Assembly (NCBI GenBank): GCA_002305415.1
Contig: DBQX01000025.1
Location: 4,088-33,430 of the forward strand
Length of the DNA: 29,343 nt
Source of the DNA: Actinomycetales bacterium UBA1383
GTDB taxonomy: Bacteria; Actinomycetota; Actinomycetes; Actinomycetales; Actinomycetaceae
Direction: 5' to 3'
The position numbers and the translations under genes were made by a program. Positions 21,901-29,343 of the stretch are shown here, in pieces; position 1 is the stretch's first letter, and every line of letters starts with the position of its first letter. The notes beneath the pieces were generated by a model. That model had not been told where the DNA came from. It was given only the letters and a program-made list of their open reading frames with translations, and searched no databases.

Positions 21901-24318
21901 GTGAGACCTGGCCGTCCCGGCGCCGCCACCGCGCTGCTGCGCGCGGTGGCCCTGCTGGTGGCCGTCGTCGTCGGGATCCTCCTGCTGGCCCCGCCGGCGA
22001 GCGCGGCTCCCGGGGAGTCCGGGCCGGCGGAGGGGCCGGTCGTCGTCGTCGGGATGACCGGTGTGAGATGGGACGACGTCTCGGCCGCCGGGACACCGGC
22101 GCTGTACTCCCTGCTCACGGACGGCGCGACCGCCAACCTGATCAGCCGGTCGGTGCGGTCGTGGGCCTGCCCGGCGGACGGCTGGCTGGCCGCGTCCGCG
22201 GGCCGCCGCGCCGCGGACCTGCCGATGGAGACGTGGGGGACCTGCCGGGTGCTGTACTCCCCCGGCTCCGACGGCGTGGTGCCGGGCTGGAGCGACTACG
22301 TGCGCGCCGCGCAGGAGGGCTCGTACGACGCCGTGCCCGGCCTGCTCGGCGAATCGCTGGCCGCGCGGGGCGTGCGGACCCTGGGGATCGGGCCCGGCGC
22401 GGCCATCGCCCTGGCCAGCTACTCCGGGGTGCCGGTCGGTGAGTGGCAGGTGCGGGCCGCGGCGCCGGAATCCCTCGCGCAGCGGGTGGCCGCCGGGCTG
22501 GCGGGCCACGACCTGGTGGTGGTGGACGCCGGCACCGTCCGTGACCGCAACCGACCCCTCGTGTGGGTGGAGCCGGGCGCACTGCAGGACGGGACGGACG
22601 AGGAACCGGCGGGCCCCGACCTGCCGGACAGCGAGGACTGGATCCTCTCTGCCCCGACCCGCGCCGAACAGGTCGCCTCGGTGGAGGGCCGCGTGGCGGC
22701 GATCATCGACGCTGTGCGCGCGACCTCCCCGGACGCGGTGGTGCTGGTGGTCTCGCTCGCCGATTCCGGCACGGTGCCCCGGATGCAGCTCGCGGGGATG
22801 CTCGGCGGCGAGGGGCCGGTCCCGGGGGTCCTCGGCTCGTCCTCGACCCGCCAGTACGCGATGGTGCAGGCCACCGACGTCGCCCCCACCATCATGGCGC
22901 TGGTGACCGGCGAGACCCTTCCCGCGATGCCTGGCACGCCGATGACCACGACAGGTCCCGCGCCGGACTCCCACCTCTTCCGCCTCGTCGACGCCGCGGA
23001 GCACTCCCTGGCGGTGCGCCCCCTCGTGCCGGGGTTCTTCACCGTGCTGGTGGTCGTGAACCTGCTGCTCTACGCCGCGGCGGCACTCGGCATGAACCGC
23101 ACGATCCTGCGGGCGATGCAGGCGTCCGCCCCGCGGCGGGCCGCGCTCGGGCGCGCGCTGCTGCGCCCGGACGGCACCACCCGCCTGCTGCGCGGGCTGC
23201 GGATCGGGGGGACCGTGGTGGCCGCCCTCCCGGTCGCGAGCTACCTGGCGAACCTCGTTCCCTGGTGGCGGTCCGGCAGCCCCGGCCTGGTCCTGTGGGC
23301 CCTGGTGGTCGCCATCGCGCTTGCCCTGGGTGCGCTGGCGCTGCTCGGGCCGTGGCGGCGCCACCTGCTGTCCCCGATCGTGGTGGTCGCGGGCTTCACC
23401 TCCCTGGTGCTCGTGGCGGACGTGCTCACGGGCGCGACGCTGCAGGTCTCGGCCCTCATGGGGGTGCAGCCGCTGGTGGGCGGCCGCTTCTACGGCTTCA
23501 ACAACTCCTCGTTCGCCCTCCACGCCAGCGCGAGCATCCTGGTGGCGATGTGCGCGGCGGAGCCTCTCGCGCGCCGGGGGCACCGCTGGCCCGCCGCGGC
23601 GCTGGTCGCGGTGATCGGCGTGACCGCGACCGTCCTCGACGGGCACCCCTCCATCGGCGCGGACTTCGGCGGCCCCCCGGCCCTCATCCCCGCCTTCGCC
23701 ATCCTGGTGCTCCTCACGCTGGAGGTCCGGATCACCTGGAGGCGGCTCGGCCTGGTCCTGGGGGTGTCCGCCCTGCTCGCAATCAGCTTCTCGGTCCTGG
23801 ACTGGCTGCGGCCGCCGGAGCAGCGCACCCACCTCGGCAACTTCATCCAGACCGTGCTGGACGGCGGGCTGTGGAACGTGATCGCCCGCAAGGCCGGGCA
23901 GAACCTCACCAACCTGTTCGGTTCCACGCTCACGCTCCTCGCGATCGCCGGCGTGATCGTCCTCGTCGTGGTGGTGGCGCGCCCGCTCGGCCGCGCCGCG
24001 CGCGCCGAGGCGGACGACGACGCCGGGTCGGGCGGACGCTGGGGCGCGCGCTTCCGCGCCGGGTACGACTGGTTGCGGCCGCGCAGCACCATGGCGCGCC
24101 TCGAGCAGGACGCCGTCATGCTCCGCCCGGGCGTGATCGCCCTGGCCACGGCGTGGACGATCGGCTTCGCGCTCAACGACTCGGGCGTCGTCGTGCCGGC
24201 GATCGGGATGTCCCTGGCGGTGCCGCTGCTGCTCGCGGTGGTGGCGACGTGGCTGCTCCGGGTCCGCGTGGCCAACGGCCCGGGGATCGGTGCCCGCGAG
24301 TCCCTCAGGCGTAGTTGA
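21901..24318 (+). CDS. secreted alkaline-phosphatase-like / multi-pass membrane protein of unknown function
   Basis: This 805-residue protein begins with a signal peptide (about residues 1-35, a hydrophobic run then PPASA before APGES). An extracellular domain of about 330 residues follows, with an alkaline-phosphatase-superfamily flavour: it opens VVVVGMTGVRWDD and has a SWACPADGWLAASAGRRA segment and later VLVVSLADSG and ATDVAPTIMALV. From about residue 378 there are roughly eleven transmembrane helices with the conserved-looking motifs GGRFYGFNNSSFAL, GHPSIGADFGG and FALNDSGVVVPAIGM. I know related unnamed membrane proteins in actinobacteria but no assigned function. Transfer or cleavage of a phosphorylated envelope component would suit the domains, but that is inference. 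GTG is chosen for the start because a -10 box sits 7 bases before it. Its stop overlaps the 3' end of the opposite glycosyltransferase gene by 14 bases. Confidence 0.85.
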   Translation: MRPGRPGAATALLRAVALLVAVVVGILLLAPPASAAPGESGPAEGPVVVVGMTGVRWDDVSAAGTPALYSLLTDGATANLISRSVRSWACPADGWLAASAGRRAADLPMETWGTCRVLYSPGSDGVVPGWSDYVRAAQEGSYDAVPGLLGESLAARGVRTLGIGPGAAIALASYSGVPVGEWQVRAAAPESLAQRVAAGLAGHDLVVVDAGTVRDRNRPLVWVEPGALQDGTDEEPAGPDLPDSEDWILSAPTRAEQVASVEGRVAAIIDAVRATSPDAVVLVVSLADSGTVPRMQLAGMLGGEGPVPGVLGSSSTRQYAMVQATDVAPTIMALVTGETLPAMPGTPMTTTGPAPDSHLFRLVDAAEHSLAVRPLVPGFFTVLVVVNLLLYAAAALGMNRTILRAMQASAPRRAALGRALLRPDGTTRLLRGLRIGGTVVAALPVASYLANLVPWWRSGSPGLVLWALVVAIALALGALALLGPWRRHLLSPIVVVAGFTSLVLVADVLTGATLQVSALMGVQPLVGGRFYGFNNSSFALHASASILVAMCAAEPLARRGHRWPAAALVAVIGVTATVLDGHPSIGADFGGPPALIPAFAILVLLTLEVRITWRRLGLVLGVSALLAISFSVLDWLRPPEQRTHLGNFIQTVLDGGLWNVIARKAGQNLTNLFGSTLTLLAIAGVIVLVVVVARPLGRAARAEADDDAGSGGRWGARFRAGYDWLRPRSTMARLEQDAVMLRPGVIALATAWTIGFALNDSGVVVPAIGMSLAVPLLLAVVATWLLRVRVANGPGIGARESLRRS

Positions 24319-25087
24319 CGCTGTAGGGCTTGCCCGCCTCCTGGGCGCGCGAGGAGCTCTCGACCAGCTCCCGCGGCACGTGGACGCCCCGCAGGCGGCG
24401 CATCGTCACGGCGTACAGCACATCGCGGTACTGGCCCGCGCGGTGGATCTGGCCGGCGAGGTCGTTCGAGGTGGCGCGGTGGCGGAGATTGCAGGGGATC
24501 TCCTGGACGGTGAAGCCGGCGGTCAGCACGTCGATCGTCATGCCGGTCTCGACGCCCCAGCCGCGGGCGAGCGGCAACGCCACGTTGAAGGCCTCCCGGG
24601 TGATGCACCGCTGCCCGGAGAGGGGCTGGGTGGGCATCCATCCCGTTGCCTTGAAGATCGAGGAGCGTGCGAGCCCGGTCACCAGCCCGTGGCCCCCGGC
24701 GCCCTGCTGCTTGGGCAACACGGCGATGGTGAGGTCCACGTCCCCGGCGACCACCGGCCCCACGAGGGGGGCACACTCCAGGGCGGACTCGCCGAGGTCG
24801 GCGTCGAGGAACAGCAGGGTCCGGGCCTCGCGACCCTCGACGTCGCGCATCGCCACGACCGACGCGCCTGTCTCCATCGCCGACGCCTTGCCCCGGTTGA
24901 CGGAGTGCCGCACGACGACGGCGCCGGCGGCACGCGCGACGTGCTGGGTGTCATCCTCCGAGCCGTCGTCCACGACGACGACGAGGTCCACGCGGGGTAT
25001 GGCCCGGCTCGCGCGGATGGTTGCTGCGATCGTGTCCGACTCATCCTTGGCGGGGATGACGACGGCGACCCGCGATGCGTCACTCAC
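24305..25087 (-). CDS. family 2 glycosyltransferase
   Basis: This 260-residue GT-A fold glycosyltransferase begins VAVVIPAKDESDTIAATI. It has the nucleotide-binding acidic pair in VVDDGSEDD (Asp40/41) and the metal-binding DAD at 95-97 (LLFLDADLGES). The middle, GWGVETGMTIDVLTAGFTVQ, is typical of glucosyl-3-phosphoglycerate synthase and dolichyl-phosphate-sugar synthase relatives. It uses a nucleotide-activated sugar on the cytoplasmic side; acceptor and sugar are not determinable. There are no transmembrane helices. The start is GTG 25087. An upstream in-frame TTG at 25096 would begin inside the TACGCT -10 box, so it cannot be on the transcript. It converges with the membrane phosphatase-like gene, overlapping by 14 bases. 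Confidence 0.88.
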   Translation of the reverse strand: MSDASRVAVVIPAKDESDTIAATIRASRAIPRVDLVVVVDDGSEDDTQHVARAAGAVVVRHSVNRGKASAMETGASVVAMRDVEGREARTLLFLDADLGESALECAPLVGPVVAGDVDLTIAVLPKQQGAGGHGLVTGLARSSIFKATGWMPTQPLSGQRCITREAFNVALPLARGWGVETGMTIDVLTAGFTVQEIPCNLRHRATSNDLAGQIHRAGQYRDVLYAVTMRRLRGVHVPRELVESSSRAQEAGKPYSVNYA

Positions 25088-25095
25088 AGCATCCA

Positions 25096-25101
25096 AGCGT
25101 A
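25096..25101 (-). promoter_or_regulatory. -10 box of the glycosyltransferase gene (leaderless GTG)
   Basis: Minus-strand TACGCT ends 8 bases before GTG 25087. Just upstream is an A-rich patch with the imperfect direct repeat TAAAGGGC / TAAAGGC (about 25104-25122), a possible operator but unproven. This promoter separates the gene from the DUF5926 gene upstream. Confidence 0.55.
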
Positions 25102-25160
25102 GCCTTTACTTGCCCTTTAGGCATCCGCCCCGGTGCGACGAGGCAGGCCGGGGGACGGGG

Positions 25161-26024
25161 TCACCGCAGCGTGACCTGCCGCGAGATGATCCCGGCCCGG
25201 GCGCGGCGCTCGTCGGGGGTGAGCGGGCCGCGCACGCCCAGGGCCGCCGCGAACCGCTCCTCGAACGCGGCGCACGGCCGCGCGAGTTCATCGGCCTCCG
25301 TGCCGCGGTTCAGCTCCCACACGGGCACCAGCAGCCCGCACGCCCGGAAGGCTCCGATGAGCGGCGCGCCCTCCTCGAGATCGGTCTCGCGCCGTGCCCG
25401 CAGGCGGGCGAGGGCATCGAGGACCGCGTCCTCCGGCTCGGGCCTGATCCAGCGGAGGAACTCCCTGCCCATCCGGGTCCAGTAGGCGGAGGTGACGCCG
25501 TCGACGGCGGCCATCGGGACGGCGTTCTCCGCGGCGGTGGCGAGCGCGTCCTCGAGTTCGCGGGTGCGCTCGGTGGCCGGGTCCACCCAGTAGTCGAAGT
25601 CGCGGCGCAGCGTCACGGTGAGCGGGTCATCCGCCGGGATGAGGTCCTGCAGCCGGGTGCCGGGCTCGGGCAGCTCGGAGAGCCGGAGGGCCTGTCCCGG
25701 TGCGAGGTCCTGGGCCTTCTCGATGGCGTGGGCGATGTCGCGGGAGGCGTCGCCCGAGTGCATGCGGGTCTGCATCGCGACCACCACGGTGCCGTCCTCG
25801 CGGCGCAGACCGGGCAGCTGGTCGGGCAGCAGCGTGACGAGGAGGACGGGCGTGCCGCGAACCGTGAGCTCCGCCGTCGCCGAGGGGAGGATCTCCCGCA
25901 TGGCGACGAGGTCGGTCTCGGCCGGGAGCCCCTCGAAGGGCCGCTCGACGAACGGCACCTCCACGCGCTTCGGCTTCGGCGTTCCCCCGGCGGGGGCTGA
26001 CGTGCGGCGTGACTTCTTGCCCAT
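25161..26024 (-). CDS. DUF5926 family protein
   Basis: This 287-residue protein is of an actinobacterial family I recognise as DUF5926; some members have been misannotated as topoisomerase or SecA-like. It starts with a basic tail (MGKKSRRTSAPAGGTPKPKR) and then the family block VERPFEGLPAETDLVAMREI and LPSATAELTV. Further family features are QTRMHSGDASRDIA, an acidic centre with DFDYWVDP, and the C-terminal PLTPDERRARAGI. Many relatives carry an N-terminal SEC-C zinc motif (CPCGSG-like); it is absent here. Function is unknown and no signal peptide is seen. ATG 26024 lies 8 bases after a TACCCT -10 box, again leaderless. The next gene downstream has its own promoter. Confidence 0.85.
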   Translation of the reverse strand: MGKKSRRTSAPAGGTPKPKRVEVPFVERPFEGLPAETDLVAMREILPSATAELTVRGTPVLLVTLLPDQLPGLRREDGTVVVAMQTRMHSGDASRDIAHAIEKAQDLAPGQALRLSELPEPGTRLQDLIPADDPLTVTLRRDFDYWVDPATERTRELEDALATAAENAVPMAAVDGVTSAYWTRMGREFLRWIRPEPEDAVLDALARLRARRETDLEEGAPLIGAFRACGLLVPVWELNRGTEADELARPCAAFEERFAAALGVRGPLTPDERRARAGIISRQVTLR

Positions 26025-26032
26025 GGATCCCA

Positions 26033-26038
26033 AGGGTA
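26033..26038 (-). promoter_or_regulatory. -10 box of the DUF5926 gene (leaderless start)
   Basis: Minus-strand TACCCT ends 8 bases before ATG 26024, with no Shine-Dalgarno site between. Confidence 0.55.
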
Positions 26039-26076
26039 ACGGGGCCGCCGCGGCAGTGGCCCGCGCGCCGGCGCGA

Positions 26077-26142
26077 GGGGGTCGAAGGTGTGAGGGGTCG
26101 CCGAGGTCAGGCGCGCCGGGGGGTCGCCGGTGTCGGGCGCCG
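26077..26142. repeat. three degenerate GGGGTCG-led direct repeats
   Basis: Three imperfect units, each starting GGGGTCG, begin at 26077, 26094 and 26120. The last two share a pattern of GGGGTCGCCG, then GTC, then GGCGC. They fill most of the 121-base gap between the aldo/keto reductase stop and the DUF5926 promoter. No hairpin with a T-tract is present. Confidence 0.5.
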
Positions 26143-26145
26143 CTG

Positions 26146-27090
26146 TCAGGGGATCGGCGTGCCGCGGGCGGCGATCCAGAGTTCGTACCACTCCTCGTGG
26201 GTGAGGTCGGGCTCGCGGGTGACGGCGTCGCGGCAGGCGCGGATCCGGTCGGGGTTGGTGGTCCCGATGACCGGGGCGGGCCGGGAGGGGTGGCGGCGCA
26301 GCCACCACAGCACCACGGTCTCCGGCGTGGTGCCCTTGGCGGCGGCGAGCTCGGCGACCATCGCGGCGGCGTCGCGGTCCTGCGGCGTCTCGGGACGGCC
26401 GGTGTAGCGGCCCTGCGCGAGTGGCCCCCACGCCTGCAGGGCCACACCGTGGGCCGCGCAGTACTCGAGGGTGCCGTGGGGGAACCCGGTGCGGGCCGAC
26501 TCGGCGGTGTTCAGAAGCACGCCGGCCTCCAGCCACGCACGGCGGTGCAGGCTCATCTCCAGCTGGTTGGCGACGAGGGGGAGCTTGAGGTGCCGTTGCA
26601 GCTCCGCGATCTGGGCGCCGCTCATGTTGGACACGCCGACCTGCCGGATGAGGCCCTCCGCGTGGAGCCGGGTGAGCGCCCGGGCGATCTCCGCAGGCTC
26701 CGCCAGGGGGTCGGGCCGGTGGAGCAGGAGGACGTCGAGGTAGTCGACCCGCAGCCGCGCGAGACTGTCGCGGACACGGGCCGCGATGGTCTCGGCCCGC
26801 AGGTCGTACATGCCGGGCAGCCCGCCGCGCGCGAGCCGGATCCCGCACTTCGTCTGGATCCCGATGCGCTCCCGGATCCCGCTCCAGCGGGCGAGCACCT
26901 CGCCGAAGACGATCTCCGCGCGTCCGTGCCGGTAGATGTCCGCGTGGTCGAACCAGCGGATGCCGGCGTCGAGGGCGGCGTCGACGGCGACCGCGGCCGC
27001 GTCGACGTGCTCGGGCCCCCAGGCGTCGACCTCCATGGTGCCGCCGAATCCCATGCAGCCGAGGAGGGCCGACGCGTCCCTGACGTCCAT
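26146..27090 (-). CDS. aldo/keto reductase, YdhF-like
   Basis: This 314-residue (beta/alpha)8 NADPH-dependent oxidoreductase reduces aldehydes or ketones in the cytoplasm. The catalytic tetrad is visible: Asp48 and Tyr53 in WFDHADIY, Lys81 in IQTKCGI and His124 in LLLHRPDP. The segments LIRQVGVSNM and LVANQLEMS resemble E. coli YdhF closely, as does the C-terminal PVIGTTNPDRI that binds the cofactor phosphate. The start is ATG 27090, 10 bases after the rhodanese stop, with a weak G-rich Shine-Dalgarno stretch; a longer frame from 27132 would overlap the rhodanese gene and begins with no ribosome site. It is cotranscribed with the rhodanese. Substrate unknown. Confidence 0.92.
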   Translation of the reverse strand: MDVRDASALLGCMGFGGTMEVDAWGPEHVDAAAVAVDAALDAGIRWFDHADIYRHGRAEIVFGEVLARWSGIRERIGIQTKCGIRLARGGLPGMYDLRAETIAARVRDSLARLRVDYLDVLLLHRPDPLAEPAEIARALTRLHAEGLIRQVGVSNMSGAQIAELQRHLKLPLVANQLEMSLHRRAWLEAGVLLNTAESARTGFPHGTLEYCAAHGVALQAWGPLAQGRYTGRPETPQDRDAAAMVAELAAAKGTTPETVVLWWLRRHPSRPAPVIGTTNPDRIRACRDAVTREPDLTHEEWYELWIAARGTPIP

Positions 27091-27100
27091 GACCCGCCCC

Positions 27101-27451
27101 TCAGATGATCTGGCCGGGTTGGCCGTCGTCACGGACCACGGGATAGCCGGCGACCTTCCAGCCGATCATGCCGTCGCGCACGTTCCACACCCGGTGGCCC
27201 TGGGTGATCAGCCAGTCCATGAGCGTGGCTGACCGGTTGCCCGACCGGCAGATGAGGATGATGTCCCCCTTCGGCAGCTCGTCGAGGTGCCCGGGGATCC
27301 GGCTGAGCGGGAGGTGGACCGCCCCGGGGGCATGGCCGGCGGCCCACTCGTTCGCCTCCCGGATGTCGAGGAGGACGTACCCCTCGGGCACCACCCCCGG
27401 GGGGTCGAACACGCGTGCCGAGAAGTGACCGGGGTAGCTGGGAATTGCCAT
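27101..27451 (-). CDS. single-domain rhodanese (sulfurtransferase)
   Basis: This 116-residue rhodanese domain has the active-site loop CRSGNRS, with the persulfide-forming Cys at residue 68. It also has the usual LLDIREANEWAAGHAPGAVH and DGMIGWKVAGYPV motifs. It would transfer sulfane sulfur from a donor to an acceptor such as cyanide, thioredoxin or a biosynthetic protein. No signal peptide, so cytoplasmic. The start ATG 27451 lies 6 bases after a TACAGT -10 box, indicating a leaderless mRNA. First gene of an operon with the aldo/keto reductase and divergent from pgm across 42 bases. Confidence 0.93.
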   Translation of the reverse strand: MAIPSYPGHFSARVFDPPGVVPEGYVLLDIREANEWAAGHAPGAVHLPLSRIPGHLDELPKGDIILICRSGNRSATLMDWLITQGHRVWNVRDGMIGWKVAGYPVVRDDGQPGQII

Positions 27452-27457
27452 GAACCA

Positions 27458-27463
27458 ACTGTA
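27458..27463 (-). promoter_or_regulatory. -10 box of the rhodanese gene (leaderless start)
   Basis: Minus-strand TACAGT ends 6 bases before ATG 27451. With only 42 bases between the two start codons, the rhodanese and pgm promoters must face each other back to back, so their -35 regions lie inside each other's genes. Confidence 0.6.
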
Positions 27464-27481
27464 TTCGCCCGAGGGCTGCGG

Positions 27482-27487
27482 CAGGAT
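27482..27487 (+). promoter_or_regulatory. possible -10 box of pgm (leaderless start)
   Basis: CAGGAT ends 6 bases before ATG 27494. It has A at position 2 and T at position 6 but lacks the leading T, so it is the weakest of the leaderless-type boxes in the window. No Shine-Dalgarno site precedes the ATG apart from TGGGGC. Confidence 0.35.
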
Positions 27488-27493
27488 TGGGGC

Positions 27494-29161
27494 ATGCACG
27501 AGCGCGCTGGTCAACTTGCACAACCCGAGGACCTCATCGACGTCGATCAGGTCATCTCCTCCTACTACGACATCGTCCCCGACGTGGACAATCCCGCCCA
27601 GAAGGTCGCCTTCGGCACCTCCGGGCACCGCGGATCCTCCCTCGACGGCGCCTTCAACGAGGCCCACATCGTGGCCACCACGCAGGCCATCGTGGAGTAC
27701 CGCGCGAGCCAGGGCACGGACGGTCCGCTGTTCATCGGCCGGGACACCCACGTCCTCTCCCAGCCCGCGTGGAAGTCCGCGATGGAGGTCCTCGCGGCGA
27801 ACGGCGTCGAAGTCCGGATCGACGCCCGCGAACGGTTCACCCCCACGCCCGCCCTCTCACACGCGATCCTGCGGGCCAACGGCGCCGGCACGTCCGGCGG
27901 CGTGCGCACCACGGGGCCCGAGCGCGCGGACGGCATCATCATCACGCCGTCGCACAACCCGCCGCGCGACGGCGGCTTCAAATACAACCCCACCCACGGT
28001 GGCCCGGCGGACACCGACGCCACCAGGTGGATCGCGAACCGCGCGAACGAGATCCTGCGGGACGGCTGGGAGAAGGTCCCGCGCGTCTCGCTGGAGAAGG
28101 CGCTGGCCGCCGAGACCACGGGCAAGCACGACTTCCTCTCCGCGTACGTGGAGGACCTCGCCAACGTCATCAATCTTGAGGCGATCCGCGAAGCCGGCGT
28201 CCGCATCGGCGCGGACCCGATGGGCGGCGCGGCGGTCGACTACTGGGGCGAGATCGGCGAGCGCTACGGTCTGAACCTCACCGTGGTGAACCCGGACGTC
28301 GACCCCACCTTCCGGTTCATGACGCTGGACTGGGACGGCAAGATCCGGATGGACTGCTCCTCCCCCAACGCGATGGCCTCCCTCCTCGCCAAGATGGGTG
28401 GCGGCGCCTACGACATCGCCACCGGCAACGACACGGACGCGGACCGGCACGGCATCGTGACCCCGGACGCGGGGCTCATGAACCCGAACCACTACCTCGC
28501 GGTGGCGATCTCGTACATCTTCGCCAACCGGCCGGGCTGGGCCGCCGACGCCGCGATCGGGAAGACGCTGGTGTCCTCCTCCCTGATCGACCGTGTGGCC
28601 GCCGGCATGGGCCGGAAGCTGATCGAGGTGCCGGTCGGCTTCAAGTACTTCGTGCCCGGCCTGCTCGACGGCTCCGTGGGCTTCGGCGGCGAGGAGTCCG
28701 CGGGAGCCTCGTTCCTCCGGAAGGACGGCACGGTGTGGTCGACGGACAAGGACGGCATCATCCTCTGCCTCCTCGCCTCGGAGATCCTGGCGGTCACGGG
28801 CAAGACGCCGTCGCAGCTCCACCGTGAGCTGGTGGCGGCGTACGGCGAGTCCGCCTACGCCCGAATCGACGCCGCCGCCACCAAGGAGCAGAAGGCCAAG
28901 CTCGGCAAGCTCGACCCCTCGGACGTCAAGGCCGAGACGCTGGCCGGCGAGCCCATCGTCGCCCGCCTGGTGCGCGCGCCCGGCAACAACGAGCCGATCG
29001 GCGGACTGAAGGTCGTGACCGAGAACGCCTGGTTCGCGGCCCGGCCTTCCGGCACGGAGGACGTCTACAAGATCTACGCCGAGTCCTTCAAGGGCGCCGA
29101 GCACCTCGCCGAGGTGCAGCGGGCCGCCAAGGAAGTGGTGGACGCCGCGCTGGCCGGGTAG
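27494..29161 (+). CDS. pgm: phosphoglucomutase (alpha-D-glucose-phosphate-specific)
   Basis: This 555-residue enzyme interconverts glucose 6-phosphate and glucose 1-phosphate, feeding glycogen, trehalose and nucleotide-sugar synthesis. It is colinear with E. coli Pgm from the N-terminus (ERAGQLAQPEDLIDV) to the end. The catalytic phosphoserine is Ser153 in ITPSHNPPRDGG. The magnesium site is DTDADRHG, preceded by ATGN, the sugar-binding loop is GGEESAGASFLR, and the phosphate-binding loop is RPSGTEDVYKIY. All four domains are present and the length is normal. It is monocistronic, divergent from the rhodanese operon, with a strong terminator after it. Confidence 0.97.
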   Translation: MHERAGQLAQPEDLIDVDQVISSYYDIVPDVDNPAQKVAFGTSGHRGSSLDGAFNEAHIVATTQAIVEYRASQGTDGPLFIGRDTHVLSQPAWKSAMEVLAANGVEVRIDARERFTPTPALSHAILRANGAGTSGGVRTTGPERADGIIITPSHNPPRDGGFKYNPTHGGPADTDATRWIANRANEILRDGWEKVPRVSLEKALAAETTGKHDFLSAYVEDLANVINLEAIREAGVRIGADPMGGAAVDYWGEIGERYGLNLTVVNPDVDPTFRFMTLDWDGKIRMDCSSPNAMASLLAKMGGGAYDIATGNDTDADRHGIVTPDAGLMNPNHYLAVAISYIFANRPGWAADAAIGKTLVSSSLIDRVAAGMGRKLIEVPVGFKYFVPGLLDGSVGFGGEESAGASFLRKDGTVWSTDKDGIILCLLASEILAVTGKTPSQLHRELVAAYGESAYARIDAAATKEQKAKLGKLDPSDVKAETLAGEPIVARLVRAPGNNEPIGGLKVVTENAWFAARPSGTEDVYKIYAESFKGAEHLAEVQRAAKEVVDAALAG

Positions 29162-29229
29162 CGGGCCGCGCTGCTTGCGGGGCGTCCGCCACACGGCTCT
29201 TGATGGCCTGAGAAGCGGCGGTCTCGCGG

Positions 29230-29263
29230 AAGGGGGCGATTCGGAGACGGATCGCCCCCTTTT
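29230..29263 (+). terminator. intrinsic terminator of pgm
   Basis: An 11-bp or longer stem starts AAGGGGGCGATTC, has the loop GGAGAC, and closes with GGATCGCCCCCTT, running into TTTT. It lies about 70 bases after the pgm stop. Bases 29162-29229 and 29264-29343 contain nothing I can identify. Confidence 0.9.
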
Positions 29264-29343
29264 CGTCTGCCCGCCCCGTCTGCCCGCCCGCCGAGGCTGC
29301 TCCTCACCGACCGGACCATCCCTCCCTCGCCGGATGGAGCCTC

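Noticed and set aside
21763..23832. Extension of the prephenate dehydratase frame far upstream to 23832
   Set aside because: The extension lies opposite the membrane protein gene and reads as His/Arg/Gly-rich shadow; family N-terminus MRIAYLGPEGTF and the -10 box fix the start at 21762.
25088..25096. TTG 25096 as start of the glycosyltransferase
   Set aside because: It begins inside the TACGCT -10 box, so it would not be transcribed; GTG 25087 sits at the expected transcription start.
27091..27132. Longer N-terminus of the aldo/keto reductase from 27132
   Set aside because: It would overlap the rhodanese coding end, adds residues unlike the family, and has no ribosome site.

Overview
The window reads as a chromosomal segment of a high-GC actinobacterium. 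The grounds are strong G/C third-position bias, a prephenate dehydratase / seryl-tRNA synthetase / HAD phosphatase neighbourhood of a kind I recall from actinobacteria, a DUF5926-type protein, a tiny Cys-rich actinobacterial protein, and many genes with a TAnnnT -10 box ending 6-9 bases before the start codon (leaderless transcripts). I cannot name a genus.

Layout, left to right. 82-1834 (minus): a quinone-oxidoreductase-like enzyme followed by an alpha/beta hydrolase, one operon. 1926-2127: a strong hairpin and a 38-residue Cys-rich protein with its own promoter and Shine-Dalgarno site. 2155-15759 (minus): a giant repeat-rich RTX/Calx-beta/LamG surface-type protein filling almost half the window. 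It is broken at both ends. At its N-terminal side it runs directly, out of frame and at a run of seven G, into the first three membrane helices of a 7TM histidine-kinase sensor, and it has no signal peptide. Near its C-terminus a single in-frame TAG sits where a tryptophan is expected and cuts off the last 632 residues. The 11.7 kb between these two points is open, so the damage is recent or comes from assembly.

16093-18194 (minus): serS and a Cof-type HAD phosphatase overlapping by ATGA. 18267-19439 (plus): a membrane-anchored diacylglycerol-kinase-family lipid kinase, divergent from serS. 19477-21762 (minus): pheA followed 6 bases later by an unusual regulator made of two fused TetR units. 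21901-24318 (plus): a secreted/multi-pass membrane protein with an alkaline-phosphatase-like ectodomain, meeting tail-to-tail a family 2 glycosyltransferase (24305-25087, minus). 25161-26024 (minus): DUF5926. 26146-27451 (minus): a single-domain rhodanese and a YdhF-like aldo/keto reductase, one operon. 27494-29161 (plus): phosphoglucomutase, closed by a clear intrinsic terminator.

Most genes outside the giant locus are housekeeping or central metabolism (aromatic amino acid synthesis, translation, glucose-1-phosphate supply, lipid phosphorylation). The most notable items are the giant locus with its strictly alternating FGDHG/FGDYG super-repeat and its two lesions, the double TetR, the tiny Cys-rich protein and the consistent leaderless architecture. 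No tRNA, rRNA, CRISPR array, insertion sequence or prophage gene was seen. No stretch longer than 300 bases lacks a gene.
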